From positions 980,023 through 1,036,171 of the forward strand of contig MU001682.1 of NCBI GenBank assembly GCA_010093515.1: 56,149 nt of DNA. Direction: 5' to 3'. Of the stretch, positions 34,501 to 46,536 are shown one piece after another. A program made the translations under genes and the position numbers. This DNA comes from Lineolata rhizophorae (Eukaryota; Ascomycota; Dothideomycetes; Lineolatales; Lineolataceae). Numbering within the stretch: the first letter of the stretch is position 1; each line of letters starts with the position of its first letter. The notes beneath the pieces were generated by a model. It was not told where the DNA came from, made no database searches, and was given only the letters and a program-made list of their open reading frames with translations.

Positions 34501-35575
34501 CTACTTCTTGAACAGACTCGCCTGCGATCCCCAGAACGGGTTCGGTTGGAAGGATTGGCGGACGTTGTGCTTCTCTTCTTCGTGGAACAGGGGCTTTCGG
34601 TCGTCCGGCAAGGGCGAGGGCACCTTCATTTCGCCTGTAGGAGGTGGTTAGCACGAGGTCAACATGTCAGACAACCTTTCACGAGCGTACCCCGAACAAT
34701 CTCGACGGCCGATATGAGCGGCATGATCAACAGCAACACGGAGAGGAGCTGGCCGAAGCTCCAGTCCTTCTCCGAAGCCCCCCGCAGCGGCAGGTCGGGA
34801 TCGCCAAAGGCCTGCGACATCAGGATGACGCGGACGGTAGAGCCGACGGCGATGGCGACAAGAACGACGAGGCCGAACACCTGGACGGTCTTGACCCACG
34901 GCTGCCTCTTGCTATGCAGGTACCACACGCCCAGGACGAAGACGATGCAGTTGCCGGCCAGGACGGCGATGGTGCCGGCGACGGAGAGGGCGGCGTCGTC
35001 GGGTTTCGGCCGGTCGTCGACGCGCCAAACGCAGGCGATGGGCAGCGTCGGCTCCAGGCCCTTCATGACGCTCATTAAGACGAAGATGCCCGAGACGCAC
35101 GACAGGACCAGGTTGACGAACATGAGGAACTGGCGCAGCCAGCGCAGGACCCAGTCGCGCCTGAAGTCGTTGACGAGGGCGAGCAAGGTGGCGATGTGGG
35201 TGGCGGTGGACAGCACCGACAGCATCCAGACGATGAAGAAGTGGTAGGGGATCATGGTCGTCATCTTGGCCAGCCCGACGCACTGGATGCCGATGCCGGT
35301 GATGATCTGCTGGTCGCTCATCGACTGGAGCATCTTGCGGGAGATCTTGGCCTTCGACTGGCCGCGGAGTTCGTAGAGGATGATGACGGCGCTCAGGACG
35401 ATGGAGAGGCCGGCCGTGATGATGAAGGAGAGGAGAATCTGCGGGGAGGCATCAGCACGAGGCGTCAGACGGAGGCTCCTCCATTGTCGGGCGGGTGCCA
35501 TACCCCAGCGCCTGCGACACCGGGATCGGTGCGGGCGTCGTCGGGCACGACGGTGCAGTTTTGGGAGTCGAACAT
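34501..35575 (-). CDS. Seven-transmembrane protein of the surface-glycan locus (317 aa)
   Basis: Three exons: 35575-35504 (MFDSQNCTVVPDDARTDPGV, 24 aa), 35438-34691 and 34634-34501. Introns are 65 and 56 nt (GTATGG...GCAG; GTACGC...CTAACC...ACAG). Helices lie at about residues 25-47, 72-90, 91-114, 126-149, 174-197, 206-230 and 252-273, giving a seven-pass topology with a short N-terminal outside segment (NCT sequon). The cytosolic tail (PLPDDRKPLFHEEEKHNV) ends in a conserved-looking FQPNPFWGSQASLFKK. The family is a fungal integral membrane protein without known function. It could be a receptor-like sensor or a partner of the neighbouring glycosyltransferase. It lies 978 nt downstream of, and on the same strand as, the acyltransferase-like gene. 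Confidence 0.8.
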
Positions 35576-36553
35576 GACGGCCGGGCGCGCAGGGGAAAGC
35601 GCAGCAAAAACAGAAGCAAGGTGGAACGAAGGAAGACGAGGGAAGCGGGAGCAAGCAAAGGAGCGAGCGCGGATGGAGATGAAGGAGAGGCTCTGCGGGT
35701 GCTTACATAGGCGGACGGCAGTGCGTCATTGGCCGCGGCGCCACGGTACTATAATTAAAACAGTGGCGCAGCTGCCACTCGGGGGCGGTGCGCGGCTCGG
35801 CACCACCACGGCGTCGCGGGCCCAATCACGACAGCCGCCGCTCGAAACCGCCCTGGCGCCGTCGACGCGCCGTCTCGGCCGTTTCGTACCTGCGGCCTGC
35901 TCTCGCGCCGATTCGCTCTGCCGCCCTCGCTGGCAGCCGCCCGCCGCCATGAATTTCGCGATCGCGCCAACACGTCGCGAGCCGCGCTCCTGGACTTCTT
36001 CCTCAGATACAGGGGGGGGGGGAGAGGTGCAGCGTCAAAACATCGTCCGCCAGCATGGAAACATGCGGATCTAGCTGAATCGACCGCTATTAATACTGAA
36101 ATTAATGCTGAACAGAATGCGCGTGAGGACCTACCGTAGAATCAGACCGCGAGAACATTGCTTACACCGATTCCGAGTCTGCACTTGTCACCCGCCGCCT
36201 GCGCATCGCAATCGACAGCGCATCAACGTTTCTCCAAAAGGCAACTCTCCTAACAGAATGCTTTAGAAACTTTACGCGATTACTTCTCCTCTATAGCAGC
36301 GAAAAGCTCGTCATGCTAAAGATGTTAAAGCACCAGGACTGCACTTGATTGTTTGAGTGAATAAAGATTATATAACCAGTAGATACAAGTCTAACTTATC
36401 TAGAGCTAAGTTCCAAATGAAGGCCATGACGGAGCCAAAGACTGGCATCGTACGGGAAAAAAAAAAAAGAAAAAAAAGGAAAAAAAAGGCCATCTTGAAA
36501 GTAGACGAGGAAAAAAGGCAATCGTGTATGCTGCAAGAATCTCCGACGAATGC
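35576..36553. other. Promoter region of the seven-TM gene
   Basis: This is the spacer between tandem minus-strand genes. It contains a G10 run (36012-36021) and, near 36457-36488, an A-rich tract on the plus strand, which is T-rich in the 3' flank of the upstream acyltransferase-like gene. No additional gene is supported; the long plus-strand frame 35196-36074 overlaps real exons and is a shadow. Confidence 0.4.
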
Positions 36554-38058
36554 CTACGTGGACAAAAACTTCCAAGCTTTTTTTCCCGCCCAGACGCTCG
36601 GCTGCTCCACCAGCCAGTACATTATCTCTGCACCAATCGCAGTCGTGGCAAGGCAAATCAGGAGGACGGCCACGTTGGTCATCTCGACCGGCCAGTCGAG
36701 AGTCAAGCGGAAGTAGTTGAACAGCTGGATGCCGAGCTCGTAGGCCAAGATAGGAGCGACAAGGAAGTAGCCTGTGCGGCAATCATCAGTTTTCCATTGG
36801 CAAGGGGTTTCTGCGAGAAGCAAAACAAAACAAAAAAAAAAAAGAAAAAGACCATTTGAACGCGAAACTTACTCAGTGACCTCCTGCCCAAGAAGACAAA
36901 AAGGCGATTGCTCAGCGCGTACTGTAGCGTGTCCGACGTCTCGACCCAGAGGAAGAGGCCCAGCAGGAGCAGGTAGTTGTCGTCGCGGGCCTGCGGCTGC
37001 TTCGGGTCGTAGTTGCTGTTGAGCTTGCCGTCCGTGTACAGCCCCGTGTGGGCGTACAGCTCGTTGTCCTGCAAGTCCGGCCGCCAGGCCGTGAAGAGGT
37101 ACTGCATGATGAGGCCGCCGGTCATGAGCAGCAGCCAGCCGCACCAGGTAGGGATGCGGTAGAGCTTGAAGCCGCGGTGGGCGCGGCCGAAGCGCATCGG
37201 CATGCCGGCCGGCGACTTGCGCTGGAAGCCCATGTGGTGCACCACGTCGGCCAGCAGGATGCCCGTCACCGTGTACCAGGCCCAGCTCTGAACCCACCAG
37301 GCAGTCAGGATGAAGAAGATGAAGGCTTTGACCCGCCACGAGTTGCGCGTGTAGGGGATCACAATCATGGTCATGTAGACGGTGTAGCTCTGCTGGTAGA
37401 TGGCCGAGAGCATCCACAGCGTCTGCGTGGGAAAGCCCAGCGACGCCGACTGCGTGAAGTACAACTTGTTGACCCAGAAGATCTCGAAGAGGCTGTTGAA
37501 GTAGACGAGAGGCTGGTCTATGCGCAGCGGGATCTCGAGCGCCGTATTGCCCGTCTCCTCCTTGAAGCGCACGATGTGCGACTGGCCAACTTGCGACTGC
37601 ACAACAGCGACGATGGCGAGGGCCACCGCGGCGGGGAGGAGAAAGCGGAACGTGCGCCGGAAGATTAGGCTCGCGGCCGTCTGTTTCGTCGGGCTCTTGA
37701 AGAAGGGAAGCAGAACAGTGCGGCCGGAAAGAATGATGAAGGCGCCGTAGATGAGCGAACCGTTCCAGAACAGGACCGAGACCGTCTTCCGCAGCATGTC
37801 CTGGTAGAAAGGGCCGTCGACGTGGTCGTTGCCTTTCACCGCCGCCGGAGCGAACGTCGAGAGGAAGACCCAGAGAAAGGTCTGGATGGTGAACAGGCCA
37901 CGGAGGCCGGTGATGTGGAGGATCTCGACATCCGGAACAGAAGCGTCGTCGGACTTTTGGGCGACGGTGTCGTCGGTAGAGGGAGTGCGAGATTCACGTT
38001 TGCGCCCAAATCGCACCGAGAGATCGTGGAACACGCGCTGGAAGGGAGAGAGGCCCAT
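36554..38058 (-). CDS. Acyltransferase-3-like multi-pass membrane protein (467 aa)
   Basis: Exons are 38058-36873 and 36771-36554, joined by a 101-nt intron (GTAAGT ... CACAG, phase 1). Start MGLSPFQRVFHDLSV. After a 45-residue cytosolic N-terminus come about ten TM helices with acyltransferase-3 landmarks in order: LHITGLRGLFTIQ (residues 48-59), FIILSGRTVLLPFF (107-120), RRTFRFLLPA (134-143), TLWMLSAIYQQSY, and EIMYWLVEQPSVWAG near the end. AT3 proteins move acyl groups onto extracellular sugars. The signature Arg is present (Arg53), but the His expected 11 residues later is Val64, so canonical catalysis is doubtful. It sits in tandem with the seven-TM gene and 4.8 kb from the GT2 gene. Best reading: an AT3-fold partner or divergent acyltransferase of the glycan locus. 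Confidence 0.82.
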
Positions 38059-41000
38059 TTTGGGCGGAGAGTCGGGAAACCGACAAGAGCTTCGACGATG
38101 CCGCCCAGGAAACGAGAGACGAGAAAGTCGTGCGCGACAGAAACGAGCGGTGGTCCAAACGCCTTGATGCCAACCCCGCAATGGAGTCCGCAAATGACGT
38201 CGACGAAGGGCTGAAGCAACTGAAGATAGTACTTGACGGTCCCAAAGGCGAAGCGTTCGGCGGGGAAGTGTATAGCTGGGACGGCGTTATGAACAGGCCT
38301 GTCCACGAGATGCCGATGGGGGGAGTGGGGACGACTCGGCACTGAGTGAACTGAACTCGGCAGAGAGCAGCAAAGAAAAACAGAAATGAAAAAAAAAAAA
38401 TTCGAAAAAGAGAAGGGCTGACCGGTACAGCGAATGCCGGGCAGTGAGCAGCGCACCCCGCGGCTAGGAGAAGAATTGCCCAAGAGCTTTAATCAACAGC
38501 GCGGGCGTGGAGAGAATGTCGGGCAGAGCGCGCGCAGGGGGCACGACAGGGGCATTTGGCGTGATGCGCCGCGGCCCACGGCCTCATCTAAGAGTAGGCC
38601 CCGGCGAGCGCGGCCGGGCGGGCGCGCGCTGCAGCGCAGTGCTACATGCTCAACAAGCGCAAGATGGCGGCGACGAGACGGTTGCGGCGTGGCGCACGGC
38701 CGGGGGCACGGCAGTGTCTTTTGGTTGCATTCGCAAGCTACGATCGACAGCCAGCGACGGCACTCCCTACACAGTAGCGTTTCTTTCCGTTTGTTTCTGT
38801 TTTATTTTATTTTTTTTTTGTTCAACTTTGTTTTCGCTATCTGATATCGCGGACGAGAGACGAGCACACGGTGACAGGGCCGAGTCAAGTGATAAGGGCC
38901 CGCCCTTGCTCATCCCGGCTAGGAACAGGCAATTCAGGCCGCGCACTGCGATCGGCCCGCGACATGCCATGTCCGGCTCTTGATTCTGACGATCCGGTGC
39001 GTCTCCCGAGCGCGCAATCCAACGATCCTCGACTTTTTGCTGTCAATTCGCTGGGGAGCGAGGGCAGCTGGACGCTTATCGACGGCTTCAGGCATCCGCG
39101 CAGCGCCGCCAAGCCGCCCAAATTCACGACGATACAATGGGGTTACGCATCACCACTATCGCGGCCGCTCACTTATTGCCCACGATAATTGCATTCCTCA
39201 CCACTGCCGCGGCCGGACAACGTCGAGAGAAGCGGGCGGGGCCGTGTCGCAGCGGGGCGTTCTGGCATTCCTCGCCTTCCCAGGCCCTGGCCAGAGGACC
39301 ATGGCCATAGCGGGCAATAGTATTGCCCCCCCGGGTCCCGCCAACAGCAAGGAATATCGGCCGGCACGAGGAGACTCCTATCCTGGGGCGGGGCAGGAGT
39401 GGGACGTCCCGGGCGCGCGGCCAAGATTAGACTTCACGTCCACGGGCGAGGAAGCAGAAGGAAAAGGAAGCGGAACAGCAGATCGAGCGCAGGCTGGCTG
39501 AAACGAAAATCGAACCCGTACGAATTCCCGTTCTCGGCCGGCCCTGTCGTTGCACCGCGTCCCGCCCTCAGGCCGAACTACACAATGAAGGCCGTCGATC
39601 GTGAAGGTGTGCGCCGCCGCCGGGCGCTGATTCGCCGCGCGCCAGGCCGCGTTGCCTGTTCCTGTTCAAATGGCCCGTAGCGCGGCCGCCGGCTTGGGGC
39701 GTCGTGGGGCGTCGCTGGCCTGTGGCTGCTCGCGGCCCCTGAAGCGCTCCCCATTCGCCAGTCGCCGGCCACCGCCGCACGCACGAACGCCCCGGTGAGA
39801 TCAGCGGCCTCTGCTCGTCCGCGACCCGTCTATACATGGCCGGCGATCTGGCTTCAATGGCGCGAGCGGCCGGCATCCGTCAGAGAACGGCGTGGGCTCC
39901 AGCTGGACCCCTCTTTTCATCCCGACCGAGACACGCAATTACCGATTCTCGATTTGCTGCGACGATCGTGGTCCGCTGTTGTCTTGCGCAAGCCAGAAGG
40001 AGTCTGATCCAGACGATCGGCGAGATAAGACTGCAGCTGTGGCGCTCGTGTTCACCCCGAATCAGGGCGTCCCCCCGTTCTGTTGCGGACACGTTCGCCG
40101 CCGTCCATTCTCGATACACGACTCAGCCGTGGCTGCTGCCGTTCTTCTGGAACGCGCGAAGAAACGTCCCCGGTCCGCCAGCATGAGGCGGCGCAAGCCA
40201 CGACGCCCAGACCAACCAGGAGGCTTCGACGCTTGGTATGTGTCTGAAACCCAAGAATCGGTGGCTTGTTCGCCCTGCGTCGCGTACCGAAAACGTTGAA
40301 AAAGCGCACGGTTTTTGGCGCCGCCACTTCAGCCACTCGTCGTAGCGTGTATGCATCGGCACGGAGTTCTCCGCAGAGTCCGGCAATCCATATCGCCGGC
40401 GGACATTGCTTCGACGCTCGCCTGCGCCCTGCTTGTCACCGCTCCTGGCAATGCGTAGTCGTGAGATTTGCAATCATTTTCCGCTGTTGCATAGCGCAGG
40501 GGACATCGAGGAGGGCGCGTGAGCGTTCGAGAGGTTGGGTTTGGAGTCATTCCGCTCAGCCACTCGAATTTGTGCCACCTGGCCAGCCTGTCTTGGCTAC
40601 ACAGCAGTTGCAGCTGCTACATACATAGCTAAAGCTTTGTATGTAGATTCATCGCAAGTGGGGTACTCCAAGTCACCTGGAATCCGGCCCCTGTTGTTAA
40701 TCAGGAAAAGAAGCTGGCAGCGAAAATCAGCGGTCTCCATGGCCACGACCGTCTTCTTCTCCTGAAGGCAATTGATACGGTGGAACAATGGAAGAGCGCC
40801 TCTAGGTCGTCGAAAAAAGCCTGGCGTCAGGAACGAGATTCATCCAGACAAAACGGCTAAAACGGAGAACCGCCACTCTCCTACGTTGTGGACAGGACGT
40901 CGTCGAGTGCGTCTCATGACCGTCCACGCGACAACCAAGAGCTGCCGGTGGTACGAAGTAAATGTCTCGCCATCTTGCAATCTTGCTGCACGCATATCCA

Positions 41001-42891
41001 TCGTACAGCGGATAACTCCGCAGCGTGTTGCACCATTCGTGGGGTGCATTTGCATTCTGCGGCTGCCGCGACGGGTCCCGCTCCAAGTTGCCGCCTTACT
41101 ACCCAAGTCCCGTTGTGAATTGGAGAAATTGCTCGGCTGACATGTTCCGTAGAAGACGGAATAATATGACAATACATGCGAGAAACTTCTGATTTCATTC
41201 GCCGGGAGTAGCCTACGTGTGCACGAGGTCGAGGCTGCGAGCAGCACTTCAGCTTGACCAAGCTTATGCTATACTAAGAAAAGGCTGCTCTTAGTTACAC
41301 CGGGCTGCCAAAGTGGCGAGCTTCACCGCATGGCTCCACTAGCATACCTGTCAAATGAACAAGCTCACCACTTCTCGCCTTATAGAATCGTGTGCAACGC
41401 AGGCTTCAACATCTTGCTTCGGTCTGACTCCCAGAGCCTACTTTATTAGACGAGTACATACTACGTATGTAAATCTAGAATCTGTACCTTGAATCATCCC
41501 TGTTCTGCGATCTGCCGTGCTCGCCCGAGCTTGACAGTCCAGGGAAGAAGCTTGTCAGGCCAACCCATGCTGGCTTTCAGTAGCGCAATTTAGCCGGCGA
41601 TCCTAGCGCTCGACCTGCGTTGGCTATAATCCGTGGTTTCTTTCGCGCTGCACGATGAAGTCCGCTTTTGGGTCCCCTCGTGGTGCCTCTCGCCACCTGC
41701 AAGCACCCAAGAGAATCGAATTTCTCCGTCGCGATGAAGTCACGAGCGCTAAGAGTAGCGCCCGGAGGTTTTGCGGAAAGATTCAGGAAAGCATGTCCAG
41801 GTTTCAAGCGGCTCGCTTCCATCAAGATCAAAATTATAGTCATTTTCGGAGGTAGCACCGCAATATACCAGCGACGCTGGGATTCCCGATCCTATATAGC
41901 GCTTGCCGAGTGATCAAGTACATTCACAATCGGCTGCTTCCAAATCGCCACCCGGGAACCTGACAATCGTAGTTCCGTCGAGGTATTTGCTCGGCATCGA
42001 GACCGTATACTCGGGAGCGCGGCGATGGCATATGCCTTGGAGTATAACCGGCTTCCAGAATGCTTCTACATGTATACCATGGTTTTAGAGCGTCGGGATT
42101 ACCAAGGCGTTAGTTTTGAGGCATAACTTTGGTAAATCTGCAAGTCGGCTATCCTGAATGATAAGAGACCCTGCATTGCTGGTCCAAGGGAGAGGTTCTT
42201 GTCACCCCACAGAGACTGTCCCAACCCCAACGAGACTGAAGCGGCTAAAGATGTTGAGGCAGGCTTGCAGGCTACCAAGTCTAAAATGCATTACATTAAA
42301 AGGTGCCCGCGAACAAATATTCTATGCCGAGTGACCTCTAAAGAATATGTACAAGAATCGAATTCGTGTCGCCAGTTCCCCGAAGGCCATATTACACCAA
42401 GGCCCCCAACGTAGCAAGGCAACAAACTAATAAACGAACCAAAAGGCTAGGGCGAAAGAAATGGAAAAGATGCCCCGAAGCGAAATGTAAGAGGGTATAT
42501 GTCCATGTTATAATGTATGCGTAAGTGCACGCTTTCACTCGCAAAAGCCCCTGTCGTTCCGCCCCTGCCGACCCTGGCAATGGGAACCACGCTGTCCCCA
42601 CAATATGGTCCTTATCTGATAGTGAAGGTGGAAAAAAAGCCCGACACGCGCTTCGCACTTTAGTGCGGGGTTGCTCCCGCCGCAGAACCGGGCCAAATTT
42701 ATGGGATGGAGATTTGGGGTGGCGACATTCTCCGCATAAGCCATGATTGCGCTACCTGCGAGTGGTCCTGGGCCGGTCCCGTCGGACATTGAGGATGGAC
42801 GGAGAATTGCAAGAAAAACAGACTTGTCGCTTTATCGGGAAAAGTAGAACTGAAATTCGTGCGGAGTCCGAGGCAGGAGTCCGGCTTGGCA
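38059..42891. other. Long (4.8 kb) GC-rich intergenic region
   Basis: Between two co-oriented genes of the glycan locus there is no convincing gene, though composition is GC-rich to about 41 kb and moderate after that. All long frames are short, overlap each other on both strands and lack domains. The first 400 bases are the 5' region of the acyltransferase-like gene; the last few hundred are the 3' flank of the GT2 gene. The length is large for a compact fungal genome and leaves room for long UTRs, a non-coding RNA or a multi-exon gene that I could not resolve. Confidence 0.4.
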
Positions 42892-44489
42892 TCATGATCT
42901 TGCCGTGGGATTCCACGACGAATAGTTGATCACTTGGCGAGCATGACCGTAAAGGCCGATGGTCGCGTTGATGATAAGGTAGACCGGGTAAAGGAGAGAG
43001 AAGACTACGATCATCCAGGGGGTAGCAAATTCCGACTTGGCGCGGTTGGTGATCCAGAGGGTCGCGAGGAGGCAGACGATACTACAGAGGCCGGTTAGAT
43101 TCGGCGGCTAGCAAACCACGCACGAGCGTTCATATCTTACCTGACGATTAATAGCCACTGGCTGACGGGGTACTGAAAGTACACCAGCCGCGCCAGCTCG
43201 GCCACCGTAGACGGGAACTTGGTGATGAGGAAGCTCAGAACAAGACAGGTGTACTGCGTGACTAGATAGTAGCTCCACTCTCGGATGAGCAGCAAGCTGA
43301 TCAGACCGAAACGCACCCGGAAATTGCGTTCCAGGCCCTCCATTCTGACCCGCTTGTACGACAGCTCCAAGTGCCTGATCGAGGCCTGCGTCCAGCCCTG
43401 CGCCCACCGGAGACGCTGCTTCCAGAAGCTCTGGAAGTTGGTGGGAGCGAGCTCGTAGGAGACCACGTTGAGATCATGCACCGTCTTGGCGCCACGCGAA
43501 ACGGCGCGCAAGGCCGAGTCGATGTCCTCGGTCAGCATGCTCTCGTCCATTTTGAGATCCTTGATGAGCGAGGTGCGCCAGTACCCGTTGCTCCCGCAGA
43601 ATAGGCCGAATCCCCACTGCTTGGCGCGCCCAGGATGCGAGACGGCGTAAATCTTGTCGAACTCGACGCTGATCATGGAGGTCAGGAAATTCTCGCCAGA
43701 GTTGAAGACGACGCAGCGACCCTGGACGATGTCGACCTTTGGATCCTTCTTGAAGCGTTCGATGGCCCAGCGCGGGCCGTGAGGGTGCATGTAGTGGTCA
43801 CAGTCGTAGATGGCAATTACGTCGGAGCCTGTGTTAAGGGTGAAAAAGTAGTTGAGGTTGTCGGCCTTGGACTTGGAATTAGGAACTCGGATGACGCGCA
43901 GCTCGGAGTACTTGGCGGCCAGTTGATGAAGCTCCGTTTCAAGCGGTTCGATCGGATACGGCGTGTTGTAGACAATGTTGATCCGGAGCTTGTCCCGCGG
44001 GTACTCGATCTTATCGAGAGCGTAAAACGCCCGATCCATGATGATGTCCTTTTCGTTGGGCAGATACGCGACGATGATAATGTCGAGAATGAGCAACTCG
44101 TCATCCTTGGTCGGAAACTTCCACCCGCTCGCTTCCAGCTTGCTGACCGCCTTGCGCGCCTCGCGGCACGGGATGATGCTCAGGAATGCTTCGAAGACGG
44201 TCATGGAAGCGATGTAAAAGTTGGTGGCCATGTAGACGAACCAAAAGACGGCAATCAGACCCTCGCTGCAGATCGTGTACAGGCAAGTGCTGAAGATGAA
44301 GTACGAAAGAACGAGTGTAAAAGGCGTCCATTCCTGAATGAAGAGGGAGCATCGCTCCAAGAGGTTTGGCCTCGGTGGAGGATGCGGCGGCAGAGAGGGG
44401 GTTGGCGAAGTGCTTTCGGACTCGTACGCGACCTCGTCGATGGTGACGGTGAAGTCTTTGGAATCGGAGGGGCCCTTGGTGTCCGCCAT
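42892..44489 (-). CDS. Processive family-2 glycosyltransferase (512 aa)
   Basis: Exons are 44489-43141 and 43081-42892; the 59-nt intron (GTAAGA ... TCTAAC ... GTAG, phase 2) joins ...QWLLIV to SIVCLLATLW. Start MADTKGPSDS; upstream frame has only a TTG. There are two TM helices at about residues 57-72 and 78-104, a cytosolic GT2 domain (132-375), then C-terminal TM helices (395-423, 447-461, 471-495). Catalytic motifs of cellulose/chitin/hyaluronan-synthase-like enzymes are present: KADN (208-211), DCD (229-231), TED (320-322) and QRLRW (358-362). It should polymerise a UDP-sugar and extrude the chain. It resembles the ascomycete ZtGT2/FgGT2 type, known from memory to be needed for hyphal growth on surfaces. 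The polymer is unknown. It is transcribed away from the GH16-acyltransferase gene. Confidence 0.92.
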
Positions 44490-46317
44490 TTTGACGAAGG
44501 ATGGCACGACGAGCGAGACAGCAGAGGGAACAAAGCGAGCGATCAGTGTAGTAAACGATACCAACGAATGAGTTTATTAGGGAGAAAGAAGGGATCAGAA
44601 GCGAAGCTTTTCGGCGTGAACAGGGCGCCACCTGGTCTACGTCCGCGTCTTCTGGAATTACAATGGATGAATCTGAACGACCGGAGAACGAAGAACCTTG
44701 ACTATTGAGCTATAACGATAGACTGTACTGCGGGGGCACAGAGCTGTAAACGAGGGAAGCTCTAGACCCGGATCGCTGGGCGAAAGAATTATCGACCCAA
44801 GATAGATTCCTAGACGGAAAGCTGCATGGTGATGGCAAGGTAAATGAGCGAGCAGGCGATGTAAATTGACGGGCGGCGAGGGCAAGCAGTTGGAGAATAC
44901 GTCGACTCGCCCGGCGGAGCGACAGGCACGCTACCAGAACGAGAATCAATAAACAGGGGTACGATAAAGGACGAACGCCCCTCGGGGCAGGGAGCGCACG
45001 GTTCGATCGCAAACGCCAAGGGGACAAGCCAGGGCGCGGCGGCCGAGGGGCCGTCGGGCTGATGATGGGGAGCGATCAGTGCAGCCACGGTGCCTGCAGC
45101 CCGTAGGATGCAGATGCGATTGCAGCGGGCTGGAAACGAAACATCCACGCACCATTATCCGCTCGCCATTGGTCCGATTGGCAATGGAGCTCACCCCGGA
45201 CAGCAAGTCCAGAACAGCGAGGAAATAGAAGGGCCTTGAACAAACCACTCCAGCGGGGGGACTGCTGAGGTTCGGGAATGAAACCACAAGAGCGCCAAAA
45301 CATTTCTGGTAAGTGAAGGCTTTTTTTTTTCTACGTGATGAATTTGCGAAGCCTTGGCATGAGAAATACCGCAATTGATCGCGCAATGGGTTCATGCTAC
45401 ACGGCTTTCACCCCAGACGGCGGCCAGACAGCGGGTGGTTGTTACCTGCAGAACACTGCGGGGGCAACAAACGCGGGCGAGACAGCGACTACCGAGCAAT
45501 TGGAGCGCGGGCCGCGTGGTGGTGCGTGGTGCGCGGACCGGGACAACCCTAGTCGCCCAAACGGAAAAATATCAGTTGCACAACGAGGTCTAAGCCGGAC
45601 CTGACGGCTTTGCGGCATGTGCAGGGCCCGGAAATGGCAGCGCGGCAAGAGCCACAGAGAATGAGAAGTGAGACGCTGATCGAAAGCAGGCCGATCAGCT
45701 GCGCATCATCATCAACACCCGCGCCATAGGTAGTTGAGAACCGCAGGAGAGGGTCGCGACGAAAACGGATGAGACATGTGGGCCCGGGCGATAAGAGCGA
45801 CCCGGGAGAGGCCAAGATCGTCCCGAAGATGGCACGCAAGCATGCTTGTGGAGCCCAGAGCAGTATGTACACGGACTGTGCCTATGTACTACGTAAGCTG
45901 GGAACAGGTCGCGGACAAGATTAGGGGGCGGGCGGGTCTGCGCTTAGAGAGCGGCTAAGAAAAGATCAGAGCAGGGGGAGCAAAAGGAAAAGGAAAAAGA
46001 TATTGGATTGATTGTACGCAAGGGTGGCCTACGAGGGAGCCGACAGGGCCCATCGTCCAGCCGTGCTGCTTCGGCTTGGCGCACAGCGCAGCCGGGGGAA
46101 ATAAGGTGTCGCCGGTCGGACGCAGGTGTCTCTGAGCTCCGGACCAGGGCGGCGACGGCTTGGCGACGCGATGCAGGCGCCGCCGGGCAGGGGGCGGGTG
46201 CGACTTATCAGCCATCACTGCGTCGGGGTGCCATTGGGCAAAAAATAGAAGCTGAAGACGGGGAGGAGAAGACGTCGCACGGCGTCTGGCCCGACCGTGC
46301 GCGCAACGACGACGGGA

Positions 46318-46340
46318 CGGCGGCGGCGGCGGCGGCGGCG
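46318..46340 (+). repeat. (CGG)n microsatellite
   Basis: An uninterrupted CGG repeat of about 7.7 units, followed after ACGACGAGG by a shorter (CGG)3. It is in the non-coding divergent promoter region. CGG is also the classic half site for Zn2Cys6 regulators, but a simple repeat is not evidence of a binding site. Confidence 0.8.
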
Positions 46341-46504
46341 ACGACGAGGCGGCGGCGGAGAGGGGTTTGTGCGACGCGGATAGTTGTTGGTGAGGCGGAG
46401 AGCTCGCTTGCTACTGTAGCAGCGGGACGGTGGGGGCAGCCAAAGCCCACGGGAGGCGCAGCCGGAGTGGCCGGAAGCGTGAAGCGCCGCATGCGGGCGG
46501 GGAC

Positions 46505-46536
46505 GGGGTGGGGGTGGGATGGGGATGGGGATGGGG
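46505..46536 (+). promoter_or_regulatory. G-quadruplex-prone run
   Basis: At least six runs of 3-5 G separated by one or two bases (GGGGTGGGGGTGGGATGGGG and onward). This meets the usual four-run quadruplex rule several times over. It lies in the divergent spacer about 1.4 kb upstream of the plus-strand start and 2.0 kb upstream of the GT2 start. Confidence 0.5.

Noticed and set aside
35196-36074. 292-codon plus-strand frame
   Set aside because: It overlaps exons of the seven-TM gene on the other strand, is rich in Arg/Gly/Asp and has no domain.
43635-44708. 357-codon plus-strand frame opposite the GT2 gene
   Set aside because: Antisense shadow of a conserved GT2 exon.
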